Translations under genes and position numbers: made by a program
Source: Nocardia sp. CY41
GTDB taxonomy: Bacteria > Actinomycetota > Actinomycetes > Mycobacteriales > Mycobacteriaceae
Assembly (NCBI RefSeq): GCF_009829325.1
Contig: NZ_VUOS01000031.1
Span: 33,405-97,404 of the forward strand
Length of the DNA: 64,000 bases
Reading direction: 5' to 3'
The notes under the pieces: generated by a model
Database searches by the model: none
What the model saw: only the letters and a program-made list of their open reading frames with translations
Told to the model about the DNA's origin: nothing
In this document: positions 53,504 through 62,141 of the stretch, piece after piece
How positions within the stretch are numbered: position 1 is the stretch's first letter
Layout: each line of letters opens with the position of its first letter

Positions 53504-54115
53504 ATGAACGCGAGCAGGGGGCTACGCCACGGAATGGATACCGCAGGGCTGAACATCGCGTTGTCCGAGGCCACATGCCTCGGTCTCGCGGTCGATGAGC
53601 CCGCGGGCGAATTGCGCCTCGAACTCGAGGTGCTGACTCTCCCCGAGCAGGGGACGGCGAACGAGGACTATCGGGTGCAGCTGACCCTCACCGGCGTGAG
53701 CCGGGTCGCCGCATCACTGCGCACGCAACACTGGGACGACCTCGAGCCGCAGGTACTGCCGCTGCAAATGGACGGCCTGGACGAGGCCATCCGCAGTTTC
53801 GGCGGCGGGCGGCTGCACGGCTGGGAGTTCATCGACCTCGACGACAGCAGTTGGGCGCTGTGGAGGGAACTGCTCAGCTTCGACACCCGGATCCGCGATC
53901 AGGAGTCCACGCACGTCCTGGAGTTCTCCCAGGAGGAGGGGATCGATCCGCGCGAGCTCGATATCCGGGTGTGGTTCGACGGCATCGTCGTGCACGACGC
54001 GCGCGGCAACGAGATTCCCTTGGCGGAATTCGTCGCGGGCGGCGCGCGGTGGTGGCAGGCGCATGACGCGGGTGATCCCCGGGCAACACGTCCCGGTATC
54101 GCTCCCCCGCTGTGA
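53504..54115 (+). CDS. Conserved-looking hypothetical protein
   Basis: 203 aa, soluble, acidic, mixed alpha/beta, unrecognised. Features: an early LNIALSEATCLGLAVDE, a middle GGGRLHGWEFIDLDDSSWA and a late LDIRVWFDGIVVHDARGNEI. The composition is that of a folded cytosolic enzyme or binding protein. A leaderless ATG is likely, with TAGCCT upstream. It converges on msrA with a hairpin between. Confidence 0.75.
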   Translation: MNASRGLRHGMDTAGLNIALSEATCLGLAVDEPAGELRLELEVLTLPEQGTANEDYRVQLTLTGVSRVAASLRTQHWDDLEPQVLPLQMDGLDEAIRSFGGGRLHGWEFIDLDDSSWALWRELLSFDTRIRDQESTHVLEFSQEEGIDPRELDIRVWFDGIVVHDARGNEIPLAEFVAGGARWWQAHDAGDPRATRPGIAPPL

Positions 54116-54141
54116 GCGCCGGGTCCGCGATCTGCACGAGC

Positions 54142-54174
54142 GAACCGCGCATCCGCTGCCCGGACGCGCGGTTC
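54142..54174. terminator. Hairpin between convergent genes
   Basis: 9-base arms GAACCGCGC (54142-54150) and GCGCGGTTC (54166-54174) with a 15-base loop, between the hypothetical gene and msrA. Confidence 0.5.
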
Positions 54175-54181
54175 CCTGCGC

Positions 54182-54862
<681 letters not shown>

Positions 54863-54868
54863 GGTTCG

Positions 54869-54874
54869 ATGCTA
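54869..54874 (-). promoter_or_regulatory. Candidate -10 box of msrA
   Basis: TAGCAT on the minus strand, 6 bases before the msrA ATG. Confidence 0.5.
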
Positions 54875-55053
54875 CGCGTGCGTTTCCCGTGGGGCCGATG
54901 TGCGTGATGTGACGGTGCGCGATTCGATGTGTGTGAGCGGCGTCACCGGAATGCGCGGGCGTGGGCCCGAGTTGGAATCGACCGGGTGTACGAATGATGG
55001 TTGGCTGTGCTCGGAACAACGGGCACAACCGGCCCGACATAGGAAGGGACATC

Positions 55054-55677
55054 GTGGCTGAGTACACGCTGCCAGATCTGGATTACGACTACAGCGCCCT
55101 GGAGCCCCACATCTCCGGGCAGATCAACGAGCTTCATCATTCCAAGCACCACGCCGCATACGTGGCCGGCGCGAACACCGCGTTGGAGAAGCTGGAAGCC
55201 GCTCGCGAGTCGGGCGATCACAGCGCCATCTTCCTGCACGAGAAGAACCTCGCGTTCCACCTGGGTGGGCACGTGAACCACTCGATCTGGTGGAAGAACC
55301 TCTCCCCCAACGGCGGCGACAAGCCGGTCGGCGAACTCGCCGCGGCGATCGACGACCAGTTCGGTTCGTTCGACAAGTTCCGCGCCCAGTTCACCGCGGC
55401 GGCCAACGGCCTGCAGGGCTCCGGCTGGGCGGTGCTCGGCTTCGACACCCTCGGCCAGAAGTTGCTGACCTTCCAGCTCTACGACCAGCAGGCCAACGTC
55501 CCGCTGGGCATCATCCCGCTGCTGCAGGTCGACATGTGGGAGCACGCTTTCTACCTGCAGTACAAGAACGTCAAGGCGGACTACGTCACCGCTTTCTGGA
55601 ACGTCGTCAACTGGGCCGACGTGCAGGAGCGCTTCGCCAAGGCGACCTCGCAGGCCAAGGGCCTCATCTTCGGCTGA
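55054..55677 (+). CDS. sodA: Superoxide dismutase (Fe/Mn type)
   Basis: 207 aa, the same length as M. tuberculosis SodA (Rv3846). Metal ligands: the first His in NELHHSKHH (about H28), the second in GHVNHSIWW, and Asp/His in QVDMWEHAFYLQY. There is no signal peptide; mycobacterial SodA is still secreted via SecA2. GTG at 55054 follows AGGAAGG; the in-frame extension upstream is not needed. Metal choice (Fe or Mn) is not decided here. Confidence 0.96.
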   Translation: MAEYTLPDLDYDYSALEPHISGQINELHHSKHHAAYVAGANTALEKLEAARESGDHSAIFLHEKNLAFHLGGHVNHSIWWKNLSPNGGDKPVGELAAAIDDQFGSFDKFRAQFTAAANGLQGSGWAVLGFDTLGQKLLTFQLYDQQANVPLGIIPLLQVDMWEHAFYLQYKNVKADYVTAFWNVVNWADVQERFAKATSQAKGLIFG

Positions 55678-55688
55678 GCCGGCTCAGC
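55673..55688. repeat. Perfect 16-base palindrome at the sodA stop
   Basis: GCTGAGCCGGCTCAGC spans the stop codon. With no loop it is a weak hairpin, so it could be an operator-like site or chance. Confidence 0.4.
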
Positions 55689-55983
55689 ACCCGAACCGGG
55701 TCCGCGAATCCGTCCGCCCCACGCGGCCGGGATCGCGGGCCCGTTCTGTTTTCCGGCAACGCGGACGCTTTGCCGAGCGCGCCGCCACGCGGCGCGCATT
55801 CGGGCTCGGCGAGGTGGTGCCCTATCCGTCGAGTACGCAGCACGATTGCCCGCCGTCCGCCCTCCGGCTGTCCGATTGGCACTCTTTGGTACTTGTGTGC
55901 CAGGTGACTCGTGGTTCATATTCGGGAATCCACACAAATAGCACGGGCAAGGTCGCCCCCGGGTTCGACAACGGGAGGCAGGA
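55689..55983. other. Intergenic region after sodA
   Basis: About 295 bases. The right part (55900-55950) is AT-richer and likely holds the promoter of the Rv3847-like gene. No gene, repeat or clear RNA structure found. Confidence 0.5.
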
Positions 55984-56511
55984 ATGCGCACGAACGAACC
56001 GATCGGCATCACGCCGTTCCACTCGCGCGGGTCGCTGCGTGGCTTCGTGATCTCCGGCCGCTGGCCGGACACGACCAAAGAGTGGGCCCAGGTACTGGTA
56101 CTAGCGGTGCGTGTGGCCACGCTACCGGGCTTGCTGACGACCTCGACGGTGTTCGGGGTCCGGGAGGACCTGCCCGACGATCCCGCCCCCGGCACGGTCG
56201 GCCTGGTGATCGCCGAAGGCCCCGTGCTCGGTGACGAAGCGGTGGAGCCGGGTCATTTCGCCGAGCATGTGCCACCGGCGCTGCTGATGTTGCATCCGCC
56301 CTGCGAGACGCGCCCCTCACTGCCCGAATGCGCGGGCGCGGCATCCGGCTGCGTCTTGCTGCCCGGTGTGCCCCACCTGGGGCTGGAACACCGCGCCGCC
56401 TGGGTGGAGGCGGAGTCGGACGGAACGGTGACCTCCCTGGTCAGCCGGGTCGGGCTCGACCCGATCAGTGATCCCGACACCGCGGTTCTGGCCATGCTGC
56501 TGGCCGCGTGA
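55984..56511 (+). CDS. Rv3847-like hypothetical protein
   Basis: 175 aa, soluble, alpha/beta. Conserved-looking pieces: SRGSLRGFVISGRWPDTTKEW and VRVATLPGLLTTSTVFG. Rv3847 in M. tuberculosis has similar length and also follows sodA. Function unknown. GGGAGG precedes the ATG. Confidence 0.75.
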   Translation: MRTNEPIGITPFHSRGSLRGFVISGRWPDTTKEWAQVLVLAVRVATLPGLLTTSTVFGVREDLPDDPAPGTVGLVIAEGPVLGDEAVEPGHFAEHVPPALLMLHPPCETRPSLPECAGAASGCVLLPGVPHLGLEHRAAWVEAESDGTVTSLVSRVGLDPISDPDTAVLAMLLAA

Positions 56512-56617
56512 GGGTAGCCGAAATTTCGCACGTGGATCGCCAAACTTATTGTGCGCTTTGCGATTTCGATTACAGCGGGTTGGCAGGAGCGGCTCGCGCC
56601 GGTAGAGTCGGCTGCAG

Positions 56618-56725
56618 CGAAGGGGAGTAGCCCCCAATCGCGCAGTCGACATACTGACCCGCCGGTCCACACGGGCCCGGGTCCGGCTGTGTGAACCGGC
56701 ATCCGTCCGGTGGGCGAGACCTTCG
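56618..56725 (+). ncRNA. yybP-ykoY (manganese) riboswitch
   Basis: The conserved loop GGGGAGTAG (56622-56630), the internal GACATACTGACC and the closing GGGCGAGACCTTCG are the hallmark of this Mn2+-sensing RNA. The outer stem P1 pairs CGAAGG (56618-56623) with CCTTCG (56720-56725). Between P1 and the ATG at 56806 lies a dyad (about 56753-56785) and a GGGAG SD, which could form the switch. It precedes a Gdt1/TMEM165 manganese exporter gene, the known type of target. Confidence 0.9.
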
Positions 56726-56805
56726 GCCTGGACAACCATTTCGTTGTCGGCCGGAGTCCACCCGTAGCTCCGACCGGCAGGCCGGAGACCTGGGAGCCGC
56801 CACAC

Positions 56806-57582
56806 ATGATCGCCACCGTATTGCTGAGTATCGCCATCGTCTTCCTCGCCGAACTGGGCGACAAGTCCCAGCTGATGGCGCTGACGTTCGCGCTGCGCTA
56901 TCGCTGGTGGGTGGTGCTCGGCGGCATCGCGACGGCGTCCGCCGCGGTACACCTGATCTCGGTCGGCGTCGGCCACTTCCTCGGTGCGGCGCTGCCGACC
57001 ACGGCGATCGCACTGATCGCGGCCGTCACCTTCCTGGCCGTCGGCCTGTGGACCCTGCGCGAGCACTTCGGTCCCGGCGACGACGACCCGGAGCCGAAGA
57101 CGCCGAAGGCCACCGGTGCGCCGTTCTTCGTGGTGCTGTCCGCGTTCCTGCTCGCCGAGCTGGGCGACCGCACCATGTTCGCGACCGCGGCGCTGGCCAC
57201 CGACTACGACTGGGTGGGCGTCTGGCTGGGCTCCACCATCGGCATGGTCGCCGCCGACGCGCTCGCCATCGTGCTGGGCATCCTGGTCGGCAAGCATCTG
57301 CCGGAGCATGCCATCGGCATCGGCTCGGGCCTGCTGTTCCTCTACTTCGGTGCGGCGACGCTGTTCGGCGCGGCCGCCCCCGGCCTCGGCGGCGTCGCGG
57401 TGGCCGGGCTGGCGGCGCTCGCCCCCGCGCTGGCCGGTGCGGCGCTGCTGCTCACGCGGATGGCTCGCCGCGCACATCCAGCGCGGCCCCATACAGTCCA
57501 CCGCCCCGGCGCAACAGATCCAGCAGCGGTTCCCGCAGCGCCAGCAGGCCGTCCGAGTCCCCGGCCGCGATCCGAGCGGTGA
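56806..57582 (+). CDS. Gdt1/TMEM165 (UPF0016) family manganese exporter
   Basis: 258 aa with six membrane helices in two halves, each starting with the E-x-G-D-(K/R)-(S/T) motif: AELGDKSQLMALTF and AELGDRTMFATAAL. The family moves Mn2+ (or Ca2+) across membranes. Start: the ATG at 56806 has GGGAG upstream; a GTG at 56710 lies inside the riboswitch and was rejected. The last 40 or so residues (from MARRAHPARPH) are low in complexity and overlap the 3' end of the tetR gene by 131 bases. Placed as Rv3848. Confidence 0.9.
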   Translation: MIATVLLSIAIVFLAELGDKSQLMALTFALRYRWWVVLGGIATASAAVHLISVGVGHFLGAALPTTAIALIAAVTFLAVGLWTLREHFGPGDDDPEPKTPKATGAPFFVVLSAFLLAELGDRTMFATAALATDYDWVGVWLGSTIGMVAADALAIVLGILVGKHLPEHAIGIGSGLLFLYFGAATLFGAAAPGLGGVAVAGLAALAPALAGAALLLTRMARRAHPARPHTVHRPGATDPAAVPAAPAGRPSPRPRSER

Positions 57583-58129
57583 CCATCGCGCCGACCGCCG
57601 CGGCCAAGGCCTGGCAGGCGAAGCGTTGCTGCTCGGTCCGCGCGTCGAGCACGACGGCGATCAACTCGACGAATCGCTCTTGCAGCTGGGCCCGGCGCGC
57701 GATGGCCGCCGACCCCACCGCGAAGACCTCGACCAGGAACAGCCGCGCGCTCGCCGGATCGTCCACCAGATACTGCAGATAGGCGCGCAAGATCCGGTCC
57801 ATCCCGGCCACGGCGTCGCCGTCGCCTTGCGCAGGCGCGGCCTCCTCCTGTTCGGTGGCCTCGGCGATCCGGTCCAGCAACAACTGCACCGCGCGCTGAT
57901 AGGCCGCCTCGAAACAGTCTTCTTTCGAGCGGAACTGCTCGTAGAACGTCTCCCGTGACACGCCCGCCCGCTTGAGGATCGCCGCGACGGACGTTCCGAT
58001 GTACCCGTTCTCGGCCATGGCCTCCGCCGTCGCGACGAGGATCCGCTCACGCTGCGAGGCGATCACCTGCTCCCGCGGCAGGCCGTGCCTCCCGCGAGGC
58101 AGACGTGCGCTGAGGGCCGATTCGGTCAT
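57452..58129 (-). CDS. TetR-family transcriptional regulator
   Basis: 225 aa. HTH domain about 25-75 (RERILVATAEAMAENGYIGT, then ILKRAGVSRETFYEQFRSKE) and an Ala-rich ligand domain. ATG at 58129 follows GGAG at good spacing. It probably controls itself and perhaps the divergent SDR at 58330, 200 bases away. Its 3' end overlaps the manganese exporter gene on the other strand by 131 bases. The ligand is unknown. Confidence 0.9.
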   Translation of the reverse strand: MTESALSARLPRGRHGLPREQVIASQRERILVATAEAMAENGYIGTSVAAILKRAGVSRETFYEQFRSKEDCFEAAYQRAVQLLLDRIAEATEQEEAAPAQGDGDAVAGMDRILRAYLQYLVDDPASARLFLVEVFAVGSAAIARRAQLQERFVELIAVVLDARTEQQRFACQALAAAVGAMVTARIAAGDSDGLLALREPLLDLLRRGGGLYGAALDVRGEPSA

Positions 58130-58329
58130 ACGGAGACTCCGGTGTTTCGGTCGAGCTGACTGGGCTGTTCCATTCTGCGCGGTCGGTTCTACCGCCCTGC
58201 CCGACAGGGTGCGCGCCGGGAACACCGATCGGTAACGAGTCGCGGGAGCCGTGCAGGGCCGCGCACGGAGCACCGGTTAGGGTGCAATTGACGAAAGGCC
58301 AACTGGCTGTCACAAACGAGAGGACCATC

Positions 58330-59097
58330 GTGGAGATTTCGGGTTCCGCCGCCATTGTCACCGGAGGCGCATCGGGCCTCGGCGCCGCCACCGCCAAGCG
58401 TTTCGCCGAGCTCGGCGCCACCGTCTTCGGACTCGATGTACCGCAGTCGATCGAGCGCGCCGGCGACAACGTGCCCGCCGGGGTCACCCTCATTCCCGCT
58501 GATGTCACCAGCAACGACGAGGTCGGCGCGGCTGTCGCGCAGGTCGTCGAGTCCGGCGCGCCGTTGCGCATCGTGGTCAACTGCGCCGGTGTCGGCTGGG
58601 CAGGCCGCATCCTGTCCAAGAACGGCCCGCACGACCTGGAGCTGTTCCGCACGGTCATCACGGTGAACCTGCTCGGCACCTTCAACGTCATGCGGCTGGC
58701 CGCCGACGCGATCGCCAAGACCGACGCCGTGGACGAGTACGGCCAGCGCGGCGTCATCATCAACACCGCCTCGGTCGCCGCGTTCGAGGGCCAGATCGGT
58801 CAGATCGCCTACTCCGCGTCCAAGGGCGGCGTGCACGGCATGACCGTCCCGGCCGCGCGTGACCTGGCCCAGTTCGGCATCCGGGTGAACACGATCGCCC
58901 CCGGCATCATCGACACCCCGATGCTGGCCGGCGTCACCGAGGAGTACCGCAAGGGCCTCGAGGCGGGTGTGCCCTTCCCGTCCCGCCTGGGCCGTCCGGA
59001 CGAGTACGCGCAGCTGTCGCAGTACATCGTCGAGCACGACTACCTGAACGGCGAGACGATCCGCATGGACGGCGCACTGCGCATGGCGCCGCGGTAG
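58330..59097 (+). CDS. Short-chain dehydrogenase (3-hydroxyacyl-CoA / HSD10-like)
   Basis: 255 aa classical SDR. NAD loop IVTGGASGLG, NCAGVGW, catalytic Ser in INTASVAAFEGQ, YSASK, and NTIAPGIIDTPM. Close in pattern to type II 3-hydroxyacyl-CoA dehydrogenase (17-beta-HSD10 like). It lies divergent to the TetR gene, which commonly controls fatty-acid or sterol SDRs. GTG at 58330 follows GAGAGGA. Confidence 0.88.
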   Translation: MEISGSAAIVTGGASGLGAATAKRFAELGATVFGLDVPQSIERAGDNVPAGVTLIPADVTSNDEVGAAVAQVVESGAPLRIVVNCAGVGWAGRILSKNGPHDLELFRTVITVNLLGTFNVMRLAADAIAKTDAVDEYGQRGVIINTASVAAFEGQIGQIAYSASKGGVHGMTVPAARDLAQFGIRVNTIAPGIIDTPMLAGVTEEYRKGLEAGVPFPSRLGRPDEYAQLSQYIVEHDYLNGETIRMDGALRMAPR

Positions 59098-59117
59098 TTC
59101 CCGCTCCGCACTCTCGG

Positions 59118-59153
59118 CAGCGCGCGGCTCTTCCTGGGAAGGGTCGCGCGCTG
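59118..59153. terminator. Strong bidirectional terminator
   Basis: Perfect arms CAGCGCGCG and CGCGCGCTG extended inward by eight more pairs (two G-U), 17 pairs in all around a tiny loop, followed by TTGT. It lies between the convergent SDR and methyltransferase genes. Confidence 0.85.
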
Positions 59154-59160
59154 TTGTCTG

Positions 59161-59979
59161 TCACCCCTGCGGCTTGTGACCGATGCCGAGGTACGCCGTG
59201 GTGGACAACGGGGAGTTCGGCCGGTACTTCTCGGCGAGGAACGTTTTCATGACGGCGGCGCGCCGAGCCCACTCCTGCGCGCTCACGCTGTGGCGCATCA
59301 GTTCCAGCGGGGCGCTGCTGCGCACCATGGTCTCCCACATCTCTTCAGGGTTGCCGAAGGTCAGCGCGATCGAATGCCGCTGGATGGACACGGCTTCGAA
59401 GCCCGCGCCGCGCATCTCCGATTCGAAGACCTCGGGATTCTCCAGGCTCAGGAAGTTCGGTTGCGGCTCCTGGATGTTCGGGTCGGCCGCGGTCAAAGCG
59501 CCGAACATCATCCGCATCAGCGGCGAGTCCGCGATCGGCGCCCAGCTCGACACCACAGCGGTGCCACCCGGCCGTAGCACGCGGAACAACTCGGCGAACC
59601 CACGGGCGCGATCCGGGAAGAACATCAGGCCGAACATGGAGAACCCCGCGTCGAAGCGGTCGGATTCGTACGGCAGTTCCTGGCCGTCGCCCACCCGCGC
59701 GTGAATGTTCGTCAGCCCGGCGGCGGCGGCGTCCTTCGCCAGACGCGCGATCATCGACTCCGCGAAATCCAGCGCCTCGACCTGCGCCACCTGGCCCGCG
59801 GCCGGCAAGCTGAGCGTGCCCGGCCCCGCCGCCACATCCACGATCTGCGAAGTGGGCGACAACGACGCGAACTCGAGCGCCCGCACCGCGAACGGCTGCA
59901 TGATGGCGGGTGCGAATTCGGCGTATCCGTCGGCGACCAGATCCCACGGCTCGGCCACGGCAAGCGGGTTTGCGGACAT
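59161..59979 (-). CDS. Class I SAM-dependent methyltransferase (ubiE/type 11)
   Basis: 272 aa. SAM motif I IVDVAAGPGTLSLPAA, motif II region EALDFAESMI, post-motif VGDGQELPYESDRFDAGFSMFGLMFF and LRPGGTAVVSSWA. A small-molecule C- or O-methyltransferase; substrate unknown. It is a single gene with about 180 bases upstream for a promoter. Confidence 0.88.
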   Translation of the reverse strand: MSANPLAVAEPWDLVADGYAEFAPAIMQPFAVRALEFASLSPTSQIVDVAAGPGTLSLPAAGQVAQVEALDFAESMIARLAKDAAAAGLTNIHARVGDGQELPYESDRFDAGFSMFGLMFFPDRARGFAELFRVLRPGGTAVVSSWAPIADSPLMRMMFGALTAADPNIQEPQPNFLSLENPEVFESEMRGAGFEAVSIQRHSIALTFGNPEEMWETMVRSSAPLELMRHSVSAQEWARRAAVMKTFLAEKYRPNSPLSTTAYLGIGHKPQG

Positions 59980-60156
59980 GTTGTGACAATCCTTTCAGAC
60001 ATCCACATCTAACCGCGCCACCCGGGGGCGAACTCCCCAGTCCTGCGAATATGCCATCTCGGCGGTCACCGTAACCGAGAAATGGCCGAAATATCGCCGA
60101 CCGCATCGGCCGCGACCGGAGGACAACGGCGTGGCCGCCCTCCGGTCGCGGGCGAT

Positions 60157-62115
60157 TCACAACGTGCGGGTGAGCCGATCGGTGAGGATATGGGCGAAGT
60201 GCGCCGGATCCTTCAGTTCCCCGCCCTCCGCGAGCACCGCCGTGCCGAACAGCAGTTCGGCGGTTTCCGACAGCTCGGTCGCCGTGCCGGCGTCGGCCTC
60301 GTCCTTCTTGGCCGCGTATGCATCGCGCAGGCCGGTGACCAGCGGATGAGTCGGGTTGAGCTCCAGAATGCGCTTGCTCTCCGGCAGCGCCTGGCCCGAC
60401 GCGCGGTACATCCGCTCCAGCATCGGCGTGAAGTCGAAGACGTCACCGACCAGGCAGGCCGGGGAGGTGGTGAGCCGGTTGGTCAGGCGCACCTCTTTGA
60501 CGTTCTGCTCCAGCGTTTTGCCCAGCCAGGTCAGGACATCGGCGAAGTCCTTGTCCTGCTGCTCGCGCAGCGCCTCGGACGCCTTCTTCTCCTCCTCGGT
60601 CTCCAGATCGACCTCGCCCTTGGCGATGGACTGGAACGCCTTGCCGTCGAATTCCGGCACCGAACCGACCCACATCTCGTCGACCGGGTCGGTCAGGATC
60701 AGCACCTCGCGGCCCTTGGCCTTGAAGGCCTCCAAGTGCGGGGAGCTCTCGACCTGCTGACGGGTCTCGCCGGTCATGTAGTAGATCGTGTCCTGCCCCT
60801 CGGGCATCCGCTCCACGTACTGCGCCAGCGTGGTCAGCTCGGTATCGGAGTGCGTCGAGGCGAACGAGGACACCTGCAGGATCGTCTCGCGGTTGTCGAA
60901 ATCCGAGAGCAGGCCCTCCTTCAGGACGCGGCCGAACTCCTTCCAGAAGGTCTGGTAGTTGGTCTGGTCCTCGGCGCCCTGCAGATCCTTGACCGTGGAC
61001 AGCACCTTCTTCACCAAGCGCTTGCGGATCATCTGGATCTGCCGGTCCTGCTGCAGGATCTCGCGGGAGACGTTGAGCGACAGGTCCTGCGCGTCCACCA
61101 CGCCCTTGACGAAGCGCAGGTACTCCGGCATGAGCTCTTCGCAGTTGTCCATGATGAACACGCGCTTGACGTAGAGCTGCACGCCGCGCTTGTGCTCGCG
61201 GGTGAACAGGTCGAACGGCGCGTGCGAGGGGATGAACAGCAATGCCTGATACTCGAAGGTGCCCTCGGCCTTCAACGGGATGATCTCCAGCGGATCGTCC
61301 CAGCCGTGGCTGACGTGCTTGTAGAACTCCTTGTACTCCTCGTCGGAGACCTCGCTCTTCGGGCGCGTCCACAGCGCTTTCATCGAGTTGAGCGTCTGGT
61401 CCTCGAGGACGGTCGTCTCCTTGGCGTCCTCACCCTCGCCCTCGGTGACGGTCCGCTCGACCTGCATGCGGATCGGCCATGCGATGAAGTCGGAGTACTT
61501 CTTGACGATCTCCCGGAGCTTCCATTCCAGCGTGTAATCGAAGAGGTGATCCTCCTCGTCCACCGGCTTGAGGTGCAGCGCCACCGACGTGCCCTGCGGG
61601 GCTTCGTCGAGCTCCTCGATCGTGTAGGTGGAGCTGCCCGCACTCGACTCCCACCGGGTGCCGGTGGTCTCCCCCGCCCGGCGGGTGGTGAGCGTGACCT
61701 TGTCGGCCACCATGAAAGTCGAGTAGAAACCGATGCCGAACTGGCCGATCAGCTCCTCGGCCGCCGCCTCGGACTTGGCCTCGTTCAGCTTCTTGCGCAG
61801 TTCGGCGGTACCGGACTTGGCGAGGGTGCCGATCAGGTCGACGACCTCGGCGCGCGACATGCCGATGCCGTTGTCCCGCACGGTCAGGATCCGCTTGTCC
61901 TTGTCGACCTCCAGCTCGATGTGCAGGTCGGAGGTGTCGACGTGCAGATCCTTGTCCCGGAAGGACTCCAGCCGCAGCTTGTCCAGCGCGTCGGAGGAAT
62001 TCGAGATCAGCTCCCGCAGGAAGGTGTCCTTGTTGGAGTAGACGGAATGGATCATCAGCTCGAGCAGCTGATGGGTCTCTGCCTGGAACTCGAGTTGTTC
62101 GACGTGCTCTGTCAC
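60157..62115 (-). CDS. htpG: Hsp90-family chaperone HtpG
   Basis: 652 aa. The GHKL ATPase head has ELISNSSDALDKLRLES, VRDNGIGMSRAEVV and GQFGIGFYSTFMVAD; the middle domain has the catalytic Arg loop SLNVSREILQQDRQIQMIR; the C-terminal dimer domain is complete. Length matches actinobacterial HtpG (about 647 aa). The GTG at 62115 has TACCAT 6 bases upstream and gives VTEHVEQLEFQAET, the standard start; the longer frame overlaps the nuclease gene. Confidence 0.96.
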   Translation of the reverse strand: MTEHVEQLEFQAETHQLLELMIHSVYSNKDTFLRELISNSSDALDKLRLESFRDKDLHVDTSDLHIELEVDKDKRILTVRDNGIGMSRAEVVDLIGTLAKSGTAELRKKLNEAKSEAAAEELIGQFGIGFYSTFMVADKVTLTTRRAGETTGTRWESSAGSSTYTIEELDEAPQGTSVALHLKPVDEEDHLFDYTLEWKLREIVKKYSDFIAWPIRMQVERTVTEGEGEDAKETTVLEDQTLNSMKALWTRPKSEVSDEEYKEFYKHVSHGWDDPLEIIPLKAEGTFEYQALLFIPSHAPFDLFTREHKRGVQLYVKRVFIMDNCEELMPEYLRFVKGVVDAQDLSLNVSREILQQDRQIQMIRKRLVKKVLSTVKDLQGAEDQTNYQTFWKEFGRVLKEGLLSDFDNRETILQVSSFASTHSDTELTTLAQYVERMPEGQDTIYYMTGETRQQVESSPHLEAFKAKGREVLILTDPVDEMWVGSVPEFDGKAFQSIAKGEVDLETEEEKKASEALREQQDKDFADVLTWLGKTLEQNVKEVRLTNRLTTSPACLVGDVFDFTPMLERMYRASGQALPESKRILELNPTHPLVTGLRDAYAAKKDEADAGTATELSETAELLFGTAVLAEGGELKDPAHFAHILTDRLTRTL

Positions 62116-62121
62116 GTCGCG

Positions 62122-62127
62122 ATGGTA
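62122..62127 (-). promoter_or_regulatory. Candidate -10 box of htpG
   Basis: TACCAT on the minus strand, 6 bases before the GTG of htpG. No heat-shock operator (CIRCE, HAIR) was seen. Confidence 0.5.
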
Positions 62128-62141
62128 CCGCTGCGCGCCGG

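Noticed and set aside
55673..55688. Terminator at the sodA stop
   Set aside because: The palindrome has no loop, so it cannot form a stable RNA hairpin as it stands; recorded only as a repeat.
56710..56805. Upstream GTG start for the Mn exporter
   Set aside because: It lies inside the riboswitch core and the extra 32 residues are not family-like.
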